64,000 nucleotides of DNA from an uncultured Clostridia bacterium (GCA_947631085.1 CANRJY010000001.1:124001-188000); one strand, 5' to 3'. Numbered from the stretch's first letter, positions 47,481-58,417 are shown. Numbers and translations: made by a program. The notes: generated by a model not told the origin, from the sequence alone.

Positions 47481-48872
47481 TTATTCGCTTAATTCCTTAT
47501 CTATCGCCTCAGCCGCGGCTTTGCCCGCGCCCATAGCGAGTATTACCGTAGCCGCGCCGGTTACAACGTCGCCGCCCGCGTATACATGCTCGCGCGAGGT
47601 TTTGCCCGTAGCTTCGTCCGCGACTATACAGCCGTGTCTGTTCGTTTCAAGTCCCTTCGTTGTCTTGCGGATAAGCGGGTTCGGGGTCTGACCGATCGAT
47701 ACGACGACTGTGTCGATATCGAGAATTTCCTCGCTTCCCTCAACCGGAACAGGTCTGCGTCTGCCGCTCGCGTCAGGCTCGCCGAGCTCCATATGGATTA
47801 CCTCCATCTGCTTTACCCAGCCGTTCTCGTCGCCGATAAAGCGCGTCGGGTTCTGTAACAGCTTGAACACTATGCCCTCCTGCTCGGCGTGCTCTACCTC
47901 CTCGGCTCTCGCCGGAAGCTCCTGCTTACCGCGGCGGTATACGATATACACGTTCTCCGCGCCGAGCCTTTTCGCGCTTCTCGCCGCGTCCATAGCAACG
48001 TTTCCTCCGCCGAGTACCGCTACGTTTTTGCCGACGTAAACGGGCGTGTCGTATTCGGGGAACTTGTAGCCCTTCATAAGATTTATTCTCGTTAAAAACT
48101 CGTTCGCAGAGTAAACGCCGTTAAGACTTTCGCCCTCTATTCCCATAAACGAGGGAAGTCCCGCGCCCGAGCCGATATATACGGCGTCGTAGCCCATATC
48201 TTCAAGAAGCTCGTCAACCATGATCGTCTTGCCGATTATAACGTTTGTCTGAATGTCAACGCCCATAGCTTTAAGATTTGCTATTTCCTTCTGAACTATG
48301 TCCTTCGGCAGTCTGAACTCGGGTATGCCGTACATAAGCACGCCGCCTGCGGTGTGGAACGCCTCGTAAACCGTTACCGAATAGCCGCGCTTTGCCAAAT
48401 CTCCCGCGGCGGTAAGTCCCGAAGGACCCGAGCCTACCACGGCTACCTTTTTGCCGTTGGGCTTCGGCTTCTCAATCTTTTCCTCAACGTTCGCCATATG
48501 CCAGTCGGCGACAAATCTTTCAAGTCTGCCTATTCCGACCGGATCGTTCTTTATTCCTCTCACGCACTTCGACTCGCACTGTGTTTCCTGCGGGCAAACT
48601 CTGCCGCATACAGCCGGAAGCGCGTTTGTTTCCTTTATCTTCTGATACGCTCCCTCAAAATCGCCTGTCTTTATAAGCGATATAAATTCGGGTATTTTGA
48701 CCGATACCGGACAGCCGTTCATACAGGGCTTGTTTTTGCAGTTTAAGCATCTGTCAGCCTCGTCGCGCGCCATTTCCTCGGTGTAGCCTGTCGTTACCTC
48801 CAAGAAATTTTTGTTTCTTACGTCGGGCGCTTGTTCGGGCATCGGATTTTTATCGGCTCTCATATTAGGCAT
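47481..48872 (-). CDS. NADPH-dependent glutamate synthase-like / NfnB-like subunit
   Basis: DRCLNCKNKPCMNGCPVSVKIPEFI; KKVAVVGSGPSGLTAAGDLAKRGYSVTVYEAFHTAGGVLMYGIPEFRLPK; YAGGDVVTGAATVILAMGAGK. Confidence 0.93.
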   Translation of the reverse strand: MPNMRADKNPMPEQAPDVRNKNFLEVTTGYTEEMARDEADRCLNCKNKPCMNGCPVSVKIPEFISLIKTGDFEGAYQKIKETNALPAVCGRVCPQETQCESKCVRGIKNDPVGIGRLERFVADWHMANVEEKIEKPKPNGKKVAVVGSGPSGLTAAGDLAKRGYSVTVYEAFHTAGGVLMYGIPEFRLPKDIVQKEIANLKAMGVDIQTNVIIGKTIMVDELLEDMGYDAVYIGSGAGLPSFMGIEGESLNGVYSANEFLTRINLMKGYKFPEYDTPVYVGKNVAVLGGGNVAMDAARSAKRLGAENVYIVYRRGKQELPARAEEVEHAEQEGIVFKLLQNPTRFIGDENGWVKQMEVIHMELGEPDASGRRRPVPVEGSEEILDIDTVVVSIGQTPNPLIRKTTKGLETNRHGCIVADEATGKTSREHVYAGGDVVTGAATVILAMGAGKAAAEAIDKELSE

Positions 48873-49716
48873 TGCTATTCGACCTCCCTATTCTGCAGTG
48901 TCCTTCGTCGCATGAACGCTGCTCGTATTCTCTGAACATTCTGCCGCGCTTCATCGCGCTGTCCCAGTCTATTTTATGACCGTCAAAGTCAGGTCCGTCA
49001 ACGCACGCGAACTTTGTTTCGCCGCCGACGATTATACGGCAGCCGCCGCACATTCCCGTGCCGTCGATCATAACGGGGTTCATGCTGACCGTGGTTTTTA
49101 TTCCGTAAGGCTCAGTAACCTTGCAGACGTTCTTCATCATAATAAGCGGGCCTATCGCGATAACCTCGTCAAACTTCTCGCCCGCGTCGATAAGCTCCTG
49201 CAAGCGCTCGGTAACAAATCCCTTTACGCCGTTCGAGCCGTCGTCGGTGGTTATGATGAGCTTATCCGAAACGGCTTTAAGCTCATCCTCGAGTATGATC
49301 AGGCTCTTGTCGCGAAATCCCGTAATAACGGTTACGTCCGCGCCTAAGCTGTGGAGCTTCTTCGCCTGCGGATACGCGATAGCCGTACCCAAGCCGCCGC
49401 CTATGACCGCGACCTTCTTTATTCCCTCGAGCGGAGTGGGCATTCCGAGCGGCCCTGCGAAATCGAGCAGATATTCGCCCTCCTCGACCTGCGCCAAATC
49501 GCGCGTGGTCTTGCCGACTATCTGAACAATGATCGTAACCGTACCCTTTTCCCTGTCAAAGTCCGCGACCGTAAACGGAACGCGCTCGCCGTACTCGTCG
49601 ATACGGAGAATGATAAACTGACCCGGCTCAGCCTTGCGCGCGACAAGCGGCGCTTCGACCTCCATCAGGAAAATCTGAGGGTTCAGCACCTCTTTCCTCA
49701 CAATTTTATATGCCAT
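48865..49716 (-). CDS. Sulfide/dihydroorotate dehydrogenase-like FAD/NAD-binding protein (NfnA-like)
   Basis: GERVPFTVADFDREKGTVTIIVQIVGKTTRDLAQVEEGEYLLDFAGPLG; MIDGTGMCGGCRIIVGGETKFACVDGPDFDGHKIDWD (2Fe-2S cysteines). Confidence 0.92.
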   Translation of the reverse strand: MAYKIVRKEVLNPQIFLMEVEAPLVARKAEPGQFIILRIDEYGERVPFTVADFDREKGTVTIIVQIVGKTTRDLAQVEEGEYLLDFAGPLGMPTPLEGIKKVAVIGGGLGTAIAYPQAKKLHSLGADVTVITGFRDKSLIILEDELKAVSDKLIITTDDGSNGVKGFVTERLQELIDAGEKFDEVIAIGPLIMMKNVCKVTEPYGIKTTVSMNPVMIDGTGMCGGCRIIVGGETKFACVDGPDFDGHKIDWDSAMKRGRMFREYEQRSCDEGHCRIGRSNSNA

Positions 49717-49799
49717 TTTTACCTCACCTCATATATAATTTTAATAAAAATTTCGCATTTAGAATATTGTATCATATTTTTTATACTTTTTCAATATGT

Positions 49800-50702
49800 T
49801 TATCGAAGTTTCTGCCTGCTAACAATAAATTTCCGCATATCCTCGGGAAGCGGCGCGGTGAATTTAAGCGTTTCGCCCGTCAGCGGATGCGTCATTTCGA
49901 GGAAACACGAATGAAGCGCGGGGCGGTCGAACAGCGCGTGGTTTTCCTCGCCGTAGAGCCAATCGCCCAAAAGCGGATGACCGATATACGCCATGTGTAC
50001 GCGTATCTGATGCGTGCGCCCCGTTTCGAGCTCCAGCTCCAAAACGGTGTACCCGTCAAGCCTTTCGAGGATTTTATAACGCGTCACGGCTCTCTGCCCG
50101 TACTCGGCAACCTCACGCTCTATAGCGCTCCCCTCGCGGCGCTTTATCGGCGCGTCTATAACTCCGTCCTCGTCGATTTCGCCGCATACTATCGCCGTGT
50201 ATTTTCTGCGGAGCTTCTTCTCCTTCAAATCCTCCGCGAGCCGCGCATGCGCGTAACTGTTCTTAGCAACAGCCATCAGTCCCGACGTGTCCTTGTCGAG
50301 CCGATTTACCGCGCGGAACACGCGTTCCTCTCCCTTTTCGAGAAAATAGTACATAAGCGCGTTCGCAAGCGTGTTGTCGTAATTATCGGGCGACGGATGC
50401 GTCGGCATCGCGGGCGGCTTATTTATAACCATCACGTCCTCGTCTTCGTAGACTATATCAAGCGGAAGCCTGACCGGCGCGATATTTTCCGACGCGCCTT
50501 CAACAAGCGTAACGCTGACCTCGTCGCCGGTTTTGAGAACATACGAAACGCGCTCACGCGCGCCGTTCACGCGTATGCCCTCGTCGTATTTTTTAAGAGT
50601 TTTCACCAAATTAGACGACATTTTAAAATGCCGTTTCAAAAGCGTTTTCAAATTTTCCCCGTCATAATCGGGCATGACCGTGTAAGTAAATGTTCGTTTC
50701 AT
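49800..50702 (-). CDS. RluA-family pseudouridine synthase
   Basis: VNKPPAMPTHPSP; RVFRAVNRLDKDTSGLMAVAKNSYAHARL; LELETGRTHQIRVHMAYIGHPLLGDWLYG. Start set at MKRTFTY. Confidence 0.93.
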   Translation of the reverse strand: MKRTFTYTVMPDYDGENLKTLLKRHFKMSSNLVKTLKKYDEGIRVNGARERVSYVLKTGDEVSVTLVEGASENIAPVRLPLDIVYEDEDVMVINKPPAMPTHPSPDNYDNTLANALMYYFLEKGEERVFRAVNRLDKDTSGLMAVAKNSYAHARLAEDLKEKKLRRKYTAIVCGEIDEDGVIDAPIKRREGSAIEREVAEYGQRAVTRYKILERLDGYTVLELELETGRTHQIRVHMAYIGHPLLGDWLYGEENHALFDRPALHSCFLEMTHPLTGETLKFTAPLPEDMRKFIVSRQKLR

Positions 50703-50711
50703 TGTTTTACA

Positions 50712-50740
50712 TAAAAATCGGGGGCGGATAATATCCGCCC
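50712..50740 (-). terminator. Terminator downstream of DUF1858 gene
   Basis: GGGCGGATATTATCCGCCCCCGATTTTTA on the - strand. Confidence 0.7.
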
Positions 50741-50762
50741 TCCAATCCAAAAATTTACAGTT

Positions 50763-50963
50763 TTAGTTCTGCGCTATATAGTCGTTTATTTCCTTTACGA
50801 GCGCGTCCGGGTCAACGCCGTGAACCATGCACGCGTCCTCTATAGACTCCATCTGCGCCGACGGGCAGCCCAGACAGTGCATCCCTATGTTCATCAGTAT
50901 GGGCGCGATACCCATGTTCTGCTGCAATGCCTCGCCTATAAGCGTTTCCTTAGTTATTGCCAT
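50763..50963 (-). CDS. DUF1858 domain protein
   Basis: [63 protein letters not shown]. Confidence 0.9.
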   Translation of the reverse strand: MAITKETLIGEALQQNMGIAPILMNIGMHCLGCPSAQMESIEDACMVHGVDPDALVKEINDYIAQN

Positions 50964-52812
50964 TATCGTCCCCTCCTTCCGTATTTTCGGTGAAGAATTT
51001 TTCAAATTCGTCGCCGTCTATCGTTTCCTTCTCCAAAAGCGCCGCGGCGATCGCTTCGAGCTTCGGCATATTCTGCTTCAACAGCTTTTCCGTTTCCGCG
51101 TACTGCTTTGTGAGAATGTTTTTGACCTCGGTGTCAATATCCGAAGCCGTTTTTTCTGAATAATTCTTCGCGTGACCGAAATCTCGTCCTATGAACACCT
51201 CGCCGCCCTCATCGTACGAAACCGGTCCTATGGCGTCGGACATACCGTATTTCGCTACCATCTTGCGCGCGGTAGCCGTGGCTCTTTCTATGTCGTTCGA
51301 CGCGCCCGTGCTGATGTCGTCCATCGTAAGCTGCTCCGCGACGCGTCCGCCGAGCATTACCATGATGCGGCTGAGCATCTCTCCGCGCGACATATACATT
51401 TTGTCCTCCTCGGGAAGATACATCGTAAAGCCGCCCGCTCTGCCTCTCGGTACTATCGACACCTTATGGATAGACGAGTCCTTGTCCACGAGCCGCGCCA
51501 CGATCGCGTGACCTGCTTCGTGATACGCGGTGAGCTTTCTTTCCTTTTCAGTCACCTTCTTCGAGCGCTTCTCCGAGCCCATCATGACCTTGAGGTTCGC
51601 GTCCTCAATGTCCTGATTTGTAATTTTTTCGTGGTCTCTGCGCGCCGCGAAAATTGCCGCCTCGTTCATTAGATTTTCCAAATCCGCGCCCGAATAACCC
51701 GACGTTGACTTGGCAATCTTTTCAAGATCAACCTCGTCGGAAAGCGGCTTTTTGCGCGAATGAACCTTTAAAATTTCCTCTCTGCCCTTTACGTCCGGCA
51801 AATCGACCACGACCTGACGGTCGAAGCGTCCGGGTCTGAGTAACGCGGGGTCGAGAATATCGGGTCTGTTCGTCGCGGCGATTATGATAACTCCGTCGTT
51901 TTCGCCGAAGCCGTCCATCTCGACGAGAAGCTGATTGAGCGTCTGCTCTCTCTCGTCATGACCGCCGCCCATGCCCGCGCCGCGCTGTCTGCCGACAGCG
52001 TCGATCTCGTCTATGAAAATAATACACGGTCTGTTTTTCTTTGCCTGCTCGAACAGGTCGCGTACTCTTGACGCGCCTACTCCGACGTAAAGCTCGACAA
52101 AATCCGAGCCGCTTATCGAGAAAAACGGCACTCCCGCTTCTCCCGCGACAGCCTTCGCGAGGAGCGTTTTACCCGTTCCCGGCGAGCCCACGAGCAATAC
52201 GCCCTTCGGTATTCTCGCGCCCAGCTTTATAAATTTCTGCGGACTTTTCAAAAAGTCAACTATTTCCGCGAGCTCCGCCTTTTCCTCTTCCTCGCCCGCC
52301 ACGTCGTTAAAGCGCACCTTTTGAACCGTGTTCACCTTCGCGTTGCTTCTTGTGAAATTCGGCGCGCCCGCGCCGCCGCGTCTTGTGAACAGATAAATAA
52401 ACAGCGCCAGCATAGCCACCGACAGCAGTATATTTATTATCGGTATCCACGACATTGACTCGTCCGCCTCCTGCGAAAGCGTTCCCGCCGCCATCTGAGC
52501 GCGCATTTCGTCGCCTACGTCAGCCTGGAATATGTCGAGAGACGGAATTTGTACCTTTACCTTGTCGCTTCTCAAGCCCTGCTCCTTGAGCACCGGTATT
52601 GTCGCGGTCACGTCGTTGCCGTCAATTATTATCTCGCTTACCTCTTTCGCTTTTATCGCGCTGACGAGGTCGGAATATACCATTTTATTTTGTGGCATCA
52701 GTATGCCCGTGATAAACGAAAAGCCTATGTACAAAGCAATCAGCGTCACTATCCACATACCGATACCGCGTGTTTTTCTGTGCAATGCCATACCTCCTTG
52801 CAGTTTTATCAA
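50950..52812 (-). CDS. ftsH: ATP-dependent zinc metalloprotease FtsH
   Basis: [62 protein letters not shown] zinc motif. Confidence 0.97.
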   Translation of the reverse strand: MIKLQGGMALHRKTRGIGMWIVTLIALYIGFSFITGILMPQNKMVYSDLVSAIKAKEVSEIIIDGNDVTATIPVLKEQGLRSDKVKVQIPSLDIFQADVGDEMRAQMAAGTLSQEADESMSWIPIINILLSVAMLALFIYLFTRRGGAGAPNFTRSNAKVNTVQKVRFNDVAGEEEEKAELAEIVDFLKSPQKFIKLGARIPKGVLLVGSPGTGKTLLAKAVAGEAGVPFFSISGSDFVELYVGVGASRVRDLFEQAKKNRPCIIFIDEIDAVGRQRGAGMGGGHDEREQTLNQLLVEMDGFGENDGVIIIAATNRPDILDPALLRPGRFDRQVVVDLPDVKGREEILKVHSRKKPLSDEVDLEKIAKSTSGYSGADLENLMNEAAIFAARRDHEKITNQDIEDANLKVMMGSEKRSKKVTEKERKLTAYHEAGHAIVARLVDKDSSIHKVSIVPRGRAGGFTMYLPEEDKMYMSRGEMLSRIMVMLGGRVAEQLTMDDISTGASNDIERATATARKMVAKYGMSDAIGPVSYDEGGEVFIGRDFGHAKNYSEKTASDIDTEVKNILTKQYAETEKLLKQNMPKLEAIAAALLEKETIDGDEFEKFFTENTEGGDDNGNN

Positions 52813-52855
52813 TTCATTCTATCATATATTATATTTTTTTTCAATATCAAAATTT

Positions 52856-54190
52856 TTATTTTACGGTAAATTTTAGCCCGCTGCCGTTGAAGCCGAAGCG
52901 CCTGTCGCGCCGTCTGCCTATTATATAGGCGATTTCGCCGTTAAACGTGAGTAAACCCGCCGCCGAACGTTCGGCGCGCGGAATTTTTTCATTTATAAAA
53001 TACTCTTTGAGTTTTTTTCGTCCCGTCATGCCCACGGGATAAAAGAAATCTCCGTCACGCCTGTTCCTTACCGTTATTTTCGCCCCCTCGGGCGCTGTAA
53101 AGCATATCCCGTCCGACTTGTCGGTATACTCGATCATAACCGTTATATCCAACTCGGGAACATATGTTTCCCTTCCCATTTCAAGCTCGTATTCAAAATC
53201 CTTGGTTTCGGATCCGACTCGTTCCGTTATCAACCGACCATATTCGACCCTTGCAATTACGCCATCCGGAAGATTTATGGAGCTGCCGGTTATGTTTTTT
53301 TCCGCCAGCGCCAAAACATCGGCTATATAATCCGACGACAAATCACGTCCGCTTCGGATCTCGCTTATCAATTTTCGGATTACCCGCCTTTTTACGGAAA
53401 TATCGAGATTTTCAAGCGCGTCAATATTTATAGAGCCGCCGCTTACATTTTCCGCGTATTCCTTTTCCGCGGTGCGCGCGATAAACGCGTCATCGTCCGC
53501 GATTAATCCGGCATTTTTCGTTATAGTTTCAATAAAATTCGGATTGAATTTTTCCATTTCGGGCAGAAGTATATGACGAACTTTATTTCTCGTATAGTTG
53601 TCCGCCAAATTAGTGCTGTCGGTGACATATTCAAGCTTTTCCTCGCGGCAGTATTCTTCTATTTCCGCGCGCGTGACATCTATGAGAGGTCTTATGATAT
53701 TACCGCGTCTTTTCGGTATTCCGCACAGTCCCGACATTGACGCGCCGCGCATGAAATTCATCACAATCGTTTCGGCGTTGTCGTTTTTATTATGGGCCGT
53801 GGCTATTTTATCAATATTCATTTCGTCAGCCAGCCTGTCGAAAAAAGCATATCTCAGCTCTCTGCCGGCGGTTTCCTCGGAAATCCCTTTTTCCCTCGCC
53901 AAGCCTCTTGTATCCGCGGTCTCCGTCACGCATTTTATACCGAGCGTTTCGGAAAATTTTTTTGCCTCGTCAGCGTCGCGCTCCGCCTCCGCTCCGCGCA
54001 GCCCGTGATTGAGATGCGCGGCAAAAAGCTGTATCCCAAGCTCTTGACGCATGGAATACAGCGCGTGAGTAAGGCATACCGAGTCCGCTCCGCCCGATAA
54101 GCCCACGAGCACCCTGTCGCCCTCGTCTATGAGAGCGGAGGATTTAATCGTATTATAAATTTTCTTCCTTATTTTTTCCACAATCGTCAT
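52856..54190 (-). CDS. tilS: tRNA(Ile)-lysidine synthase
   Basis: DRVLVGLSGGADSVCLTHAL; AAHLNHGLRGAEAERDADEAKKFSETLGI. Confidence 0.94.
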   Translation of the reverse strand: MTIVEKIRKKIYNTIKSSALIDEGDRVLVGLSGGADSVCLTHALYSMRQELGIQLFAAHLNHGLRGAEAERDADEAKKFSETLGIKCVTETADTRGLAREKGISEETAGRELRYAFFDRLADEMNIDKIATAHNKNDNAETIVMNFMRGASMSGLCGIPKRRGNIIRPLIDVTRAEIEEYCREEKLEYVTDSTNLADNYTRNKVRHILLPEMEKFNPNFIETITKNAGLIADDDAFIARTAEKEYAENVSGGSINIDALENLDISVKRRVIRKLISEIRSGRDLSSDYIADVLALAEKNITGSSINLPDGVIARVEYGRLITERVGSETKDFEYELEMGRETYVPELDITVMIEYTDKSDGICFTAPEGAKITVRNRRDGDFFYPVGMTGRKKLKEYFINEKIPRAERSAAGLLTFNGEIAYIIGRRRDRRFGFNGSGLKFTVK

Positions 54191-55548
54191 CAGTTTTCCT
54201 TTATGACATATTCTATATTCTGGAATTTCGCATACTCGCCTTTAAATCCAAGCTTAAACGTTCCCGTTTCTCCGTTTCTGTGCTTTGCTATAATACATTC
54301 CGCTATGCCCTTTTCGTTGCTGTCCTTGTTATAGTAGTCATCGCGGTAAATAAACATTACAAGATCCGCGTCCTGCTCTATCGCGCCCGATTCACGCAAA
54401 TCCGAAAGCTGCGGATGCTTGTCGCTTCGTCCTTCGGTGGCACGCGAAAGCTGCGACAGCGCTATTACCGGCACGTCAAGCTCCTTTGCAAGTATTTTCA
54501 AGGAACGTGATATCTCCGAAATTTCCTGCTGTCTGTTGTCGTTTCTTCCGCTCGACTGCATTAACTGTAAATAATCAATAACAATCAACGCAAGCTGCTT
54601 TGTCTGCTTCAGCCTTCTGCATTTCGCGCGTACCTGCGATACCGTTACCGACGCGGTATCGTCAATATACATCGGAGCGATGGTAACCTTGTCCACGATG
54701 CCGCCGATTTTTTCCCAGTCATCTATGTTTATCTCGCCGTTGCGTATCTTTCCCACATTCACAAACGCCTGCGAGCAGATTATTCTGTTTACGATCTGCT
54801 CCTTCGGCATCTCGAGATTGAATATCGCGACCGTTTTCTTGTCGTTTATGCTTGCGTGCTCCGCTATATTTACCGCCAGCGTGGATTTGCCCATACCCGG
54901 ACGTCCCGCGATAAGTATAAGCTCGCCGCCGTGCAGACCGCCCGTGCGTCTGTCAAGCTCGTCAAAGCCCGTCGAAAGACCCGTAAGCGAACCCTGGCTC
55001 ATCGAGTTTTCAACAAGAGTCCTGTAGCTTCCCACGAGGATATCGTTTACCGGAACAATATCATTTTGCTCCCTTGCGGACGCGACATCGAAAATAGTCT
55101 GCTCCGCCTGCTCCAAAATGCGCTCCGTCTTATCCGCGCCCTCATAAGCCATGTCGGAAATTGAGTTTGCCCCTTCAATCAATCGCCGCAGAATAGCCTT
55201 TTCCTTAACGATTTTCGAATAATATGTCACATGGCGAGTGGTGGGAACGGACGACGCTATTGTCCTGAGGTAATCCATGCCCCCCGCCGCTTCGAGCATA
55301 TCCGCCTGAGCGAGTTTATTTGAAACGGTTATGAAATCAATAGGCACATTCTCGTTAAATAAATCCACAACCGCGCCGAATATCATTTTATGCTGAGCAA
55401 AATAGAAATCGTCCGGTCTGACGATCTCCACCGCTTCGTTTACGCTTTTCGCGTTTGTCAAAGCGCTTCCGACCACAGCCTGTTCCGCTTCGCGGCTGTA
55501 TGGCAGCTCTCTGCCCATAACGTCGGCCGAAATAGATGCGTCTGCCAT
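54190..55548 (-). CDS. dnaB: Replicative DNA helicase
   Basis: ELPYSREAEQAVVGSALTN; GELILIAGRPGMGKSTLAVNIAEHA; LIVIDYLQLMQS. Confidence 0.96.
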   Translation of the reverse strand: MADASISADVMGRELPYSREAEQAVVGSALTNAKSVNEAVEIVRPDDFYFAQHKMIFGAVVDLFNENVPIDFITVSNKLAQADMLEAAGGMDYLRTIASSVPTTRHVTYYSKIVKEKAILRRLIEGANSISDMAYEGADKTERILEQAEQTIFDVASAREQNDIVPVNDILVGSYRTLVENSMSQGSLTGLSTGFDELDRRTGGLHGGELILIAGRPGMGKSTLAVNIAEHASINDKKTVAIFNLEMPKEQIVNRIICSQAFVNVGKIRNGEINIDDWEKIGGIVDKVTIAPMYIDDTASVTVSQVRAKCRRLKQTKQLALIVIDYLQLMQSSGRNDNRQQEISEISRSLKILAKELDVPVIALSQLSRATEGRSDKHPQLSDLRESGAIEQDADLVMFIYRDDYYNKDSNEKGIAECIIAKHRNGETGTFKLGFKGEYAKFQNIEYVIKEN

Positions 55549-55578
55549 AATTTCACCCCCAAAAACGGATTTTCTGCT

Positions 55579-56025
55579 TTACGCCTCTTTTACTACTACT
55601 TTTAATTTGCCGGTAATTCCGGTGTACAATTTGACGTCCACCTCGGTCACTCCGAGATTTTTTATGCCCTCCGGCATTACAAACTTTTTCTTGTCAAGCT
55701 TTATGTGGTGCTGCTTTGTAAGCTCCTCCGCCACGTCCTTCGACGTTACCGAGCCGAACAGCTTGCCGTTTCCGCCTGCCTTTGCCGTTATTACGACCTC
55801 AATTTCCTTCATTTTTTCCGCAATCGAAGCCGCTTCGTTTTTCTCGGTCTGTATTCTGTATTCAAGAGATTCGGCTTTGCCCTTAAGCTCGTTTATGTTT
55901 GCCTTTGTCGCTTCCTTTGCGAGTCCTCGGGGAAGCAGATAGTTTCTCGCGTAACCGTCGGAAACATTTACCATTTGTCCCTTTTTGCCTTGTCCCTTTA
56001 CATCCTGATTAAGTATAACCTGCAT
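55579..56025 (-). CDS. rplI: 50S ribosomal protein L9
   Basis: [40 protein letters not shown]. Confidence 0.97.
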   Translation of the reverse strand: MQVILNQDVKGQGKKGQMVNVSDGYARNYLLPRGLAKEATKANINELKGKAESLEYRIQTEKNEAASIAEKMKEIEVVITAKAGGNGKLFGSVTSKDVAEELTKQHHIKLDKKKFVMPEGIKNLGVTEVDVKLYTGITGKLKVVVKEA

Positions 56026-56055
56026 TTTTATCCCTCCGTTTATATTATGTCATGA

Positions 56056-58071
56056 TTATTTTTCCTTAAGATAATCCGCTACAGCCTTTTCTACCATTTC
56101 GGCAACCGCGTCGACCGTCGTGTCCTTTATCTGGGCGCCCGCCACAGTCATATGTCCGCCGCCGCCGAGCGCTTCCATGATAAGCTGAACGTTGATGTTT
56201 CCGAGCGATCTGCTGCTTATTCCCACAATGCCGTTATCCATTGGATAAACCACGAACGACGCGTGTATGTTATTGATATTTAACATCTCGTCAGCCGCCT
56301 GCGACGCGATGACCTTTATGTTGTCAAATTTCTCATAGCACTTTGCAACGGCTATATCCGGAGCGATCTCCGCGGCTGTTTTCACTATGTCGACCTTGTG
56401 ATCGTAATCAGCCTTATCAACATTAAATATCTTCTTTACATCAACAGTGCTCAGTCCCAATCGGCGCAGATAGGACGCCGCCTCAAATGTTCGGACGCCC
56501 GTTTTCAATATGAAATTCTTTGTGTCCATAAGTATTCCCGTATACAGACATTCCGCCTCAGTCGTGGTGAGAGCTCCTCCCAAATTCATATATTCCAAAA
56601 GCTCCGTCGCCATTTCACAAGCCGACGACGCGTATGGCTCGTGGTAAATAAGCGAGCAATTCGGAATAAACTCCGTCGAGCGTCTGTGATGGTCTATGAG
56701 AACGATTTTCGACAGGCGGCTCAAAAGCAGTCTGCTCGGCAGCATTGACGGTCTGTGCGTGTCAAGGATAACGAGCAGCGTATCGGGAGTGGCAAGTCCG
56801 AGCGCCCGCTCCTCGTCAACAAACATTCCGTCATACTCGGGGATCTTGCGAAGCTCCTCATACATACCCGCTATTGCCGGAGAATTTCTGTCATCAAGTA
56901 TGTACGGCTGCTTTCCGAGCGTGCGTACCGCTCTTTGCAGTCCCATCGCCGCACCGAAGCAGTCATAGTCAGCTCCGGAATGTCCCATAAAAATTACCTT
57001 ATCCGAATTTTTTATAAAATCCTTCAGCGCAAGCGCGACAGAGCGTGTTTTTACCCTCGTGCTCTTCTCATAATCGCGCGATTTGCCGCCGTAGAAATTA
57101 TACTGCGTATCGTCCTTCACGCTTACCTGGTCGCCGCCTCTGCCCAAAGCCATTTCAAGCGCGTTCCTCGCGCTTGCCTCGTTTTCGAGTATGCCGCCGG
57201 ACGTGCCTATTCCTATGCTTACGCTGAGCGGCATTTTTATTTGATCGCCCACCGCGCGCACTTTATCGAGAATATCAAATTTATTCTCAACGTATTTTTT
57301 CAAATACTGGTGTTCAAACACAAGGAAATATCTGTCGCGGTCGGTCTTTTTAACCATCGCGTGTCCTTCCGTACCCCATGCATTTATTATAGAGCGCAGC
57401 TGAGTGTTTACGGACTGTTCCTCGATATCGGTAACGCGCTGCATTACCTCGTCGTAATTATCAATGCTGATAACAGCGATATCGGCGCGCTCATTTTCGT
57501 ATAGGTGCCGAATTTCGGTTTCCTCCGTCTTATCGAGCAGATACATGTACACCGAATACTTGTCGTCCGCGTTTCCCGACGGCGGCGTTTTTTCCCTGAC
57601 CAGTCTGCCCATGACCGTATAAATTTTTCCCGCCGCGCGCACGCTCCTTTCAAAGCTTTCGCCCGCTTTTAAAACCTCGCTCCATTTAAGGTCGGGAAAT
57701 ATGCTTTCCACTGTGCTGTTAAAAAGATTTCTGTTTGAGAACATTTCGGAAAGCCTGTCGTTATACCATCCGACAGTCCCGTCAATATGCGCCATAAGTA
57801 TAGGTATGGGAAAGCTCGCCATAATATTAGCCGTAGCCGCGCCGGAATCGGTTCTTACAAGCTGAAGGTAATCCGACACGCGGTCTCTGTGTTTTTTCCC
57901 TATGACCGCCGCCGTAAACAGCAAAGCAAGTCCCGCCAGGGACTCAATTACGCCTATATACCGGTTTTCGGTAAAAAAAACGGTCAAAACGCCGCACGCC
58001 AAAAGCAGCACAGCCGAGCATACGGCTATAATCCCGTATGAGCGTACAATATGTCCATATCGCTTCTTCAT
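56056..58071 (-). CDS. gdpP: GdpP-like DHH/DHHA1 cyclic-dinucleotide phosphodiesterase
   Basis: Two N-terminal TM segments, degenerate GGDEF-like region, DHH motif VILDTHRPSMLPS...VLIDHHRRS, DHHA1 GGGGHMTVAGAQI-like LGGGGHMTVAGAQ. Start at MKKRYGH after GGAGG. Confidence 0.88.
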   Translation of the reverse strand: MKKRYGHIVRSYGIIAVCSAVLLLACGVLTVFFTENRYIGVIESLAGLALLFTAAVIGKKHRDRVSDYLQLVRTDSGAATANIMASFPIPILMAHIDGTVGWYNDRLSEMFSNRNLFNSTVESIFPDLKWSEVLKAGESFERSVRAAGKIYTVMGRLVREKTPPSGNADDKYSVYMYLLDKTEETEIRHLYENERADIAVISIDNYDEVMQRVTDIEEQSVNTQLRSIINAWGTEGHAMVKKTDRDRYFLVFEHQYLKKYVENKFDILDKVRAVGDQIKMPLSVSIGIGTSGGILENEASARNALEMALGRGGDQVSVKDDTQYNFYGGKSRDYEKSTRVKTRSVALALKDFIKNSDKVIFMGHSGADYDCFGAAMGLQRAVRTLGKQPYILDDRNSPAIAGMYEELRKIPEYDGMFVDEERALGLATPDTLLVILDTHRPSMLPSRLLLSRLSKIVLIDHHRRSTEFIPNCSLIYHEPYASSACEMATELLEYMNLGGALTTTEAECLYTGILMDTKNFILKTGVRTFEAASYLRRLGLSTVDVKKIFNVDKADYDHKVDIVKTAAEIAPDIAVAKCYEKFDNIKVIASQAADEMLNINNIHASFVVYPMDNGIVGISSRSLGNINVQLIMEALGGGGHMTVAGAQIKDTTVDAVAEMVEKAVADYLKEK

Positions 58072-58114
58072 ATAAAGCTCCTCCAATTTTGCCGCATCGG
58101 CGCGGCAAGCCGCC

Positions 58115-58417
58115 TCAGCGGCTTTTAATGTACTTCCTGAGCTCGGACATGTCGGAAAAGGCCGTTTCAAGCTCGTGACCGTTTTCGACCGCCATTTCAA
58201 GAAGCTCCGTTATTTTGTAATCGATACTTCCGAAACCCAGTCCCAGCCGGCGCGCGAGTATATAGTCCATAGCAATAATCGTGGCTATGCTGCTCGTTAC
58301 CGCGTCGCCGCCGCTCATCTCGTCGTACTCCGACAAAGCGCGGTACAGATTCGCCACCTCCGACAGAATTTCGCTTTTTATAGTATCAATCGCTTTCAGA
58401 TTAGCAGAAATATTCAT
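58115..58417 (-). CDS. Small conserved-looking hypothetical protein
   Basis: MNISANLKAIDTIKSEILSEVANLYRALSEYDEMSGGDAVTSSIATIIAMDYILARRLGLGFGSIDYKITELLEMAVENGHELETAFSDMSELRKYIKSR; GGAGGGACATCATT leader before the ATG. Confidence 0.7.
   Translation of the reverse strand: MNISANLKAIDTIKSEILSEVANLYRALSEYDEMSGGDAVTSSIATIIAMDYILARRLGLGFGSIDYKITELLEMAVENGHELETAFSDMSELRKYIKSR

Noticed and set aside
49710-50714. + strand 334-aa Arg/Phe-rich ORF
   Set aside because: Antisense to the RluA-family gene; no start context and shadow-type composition.
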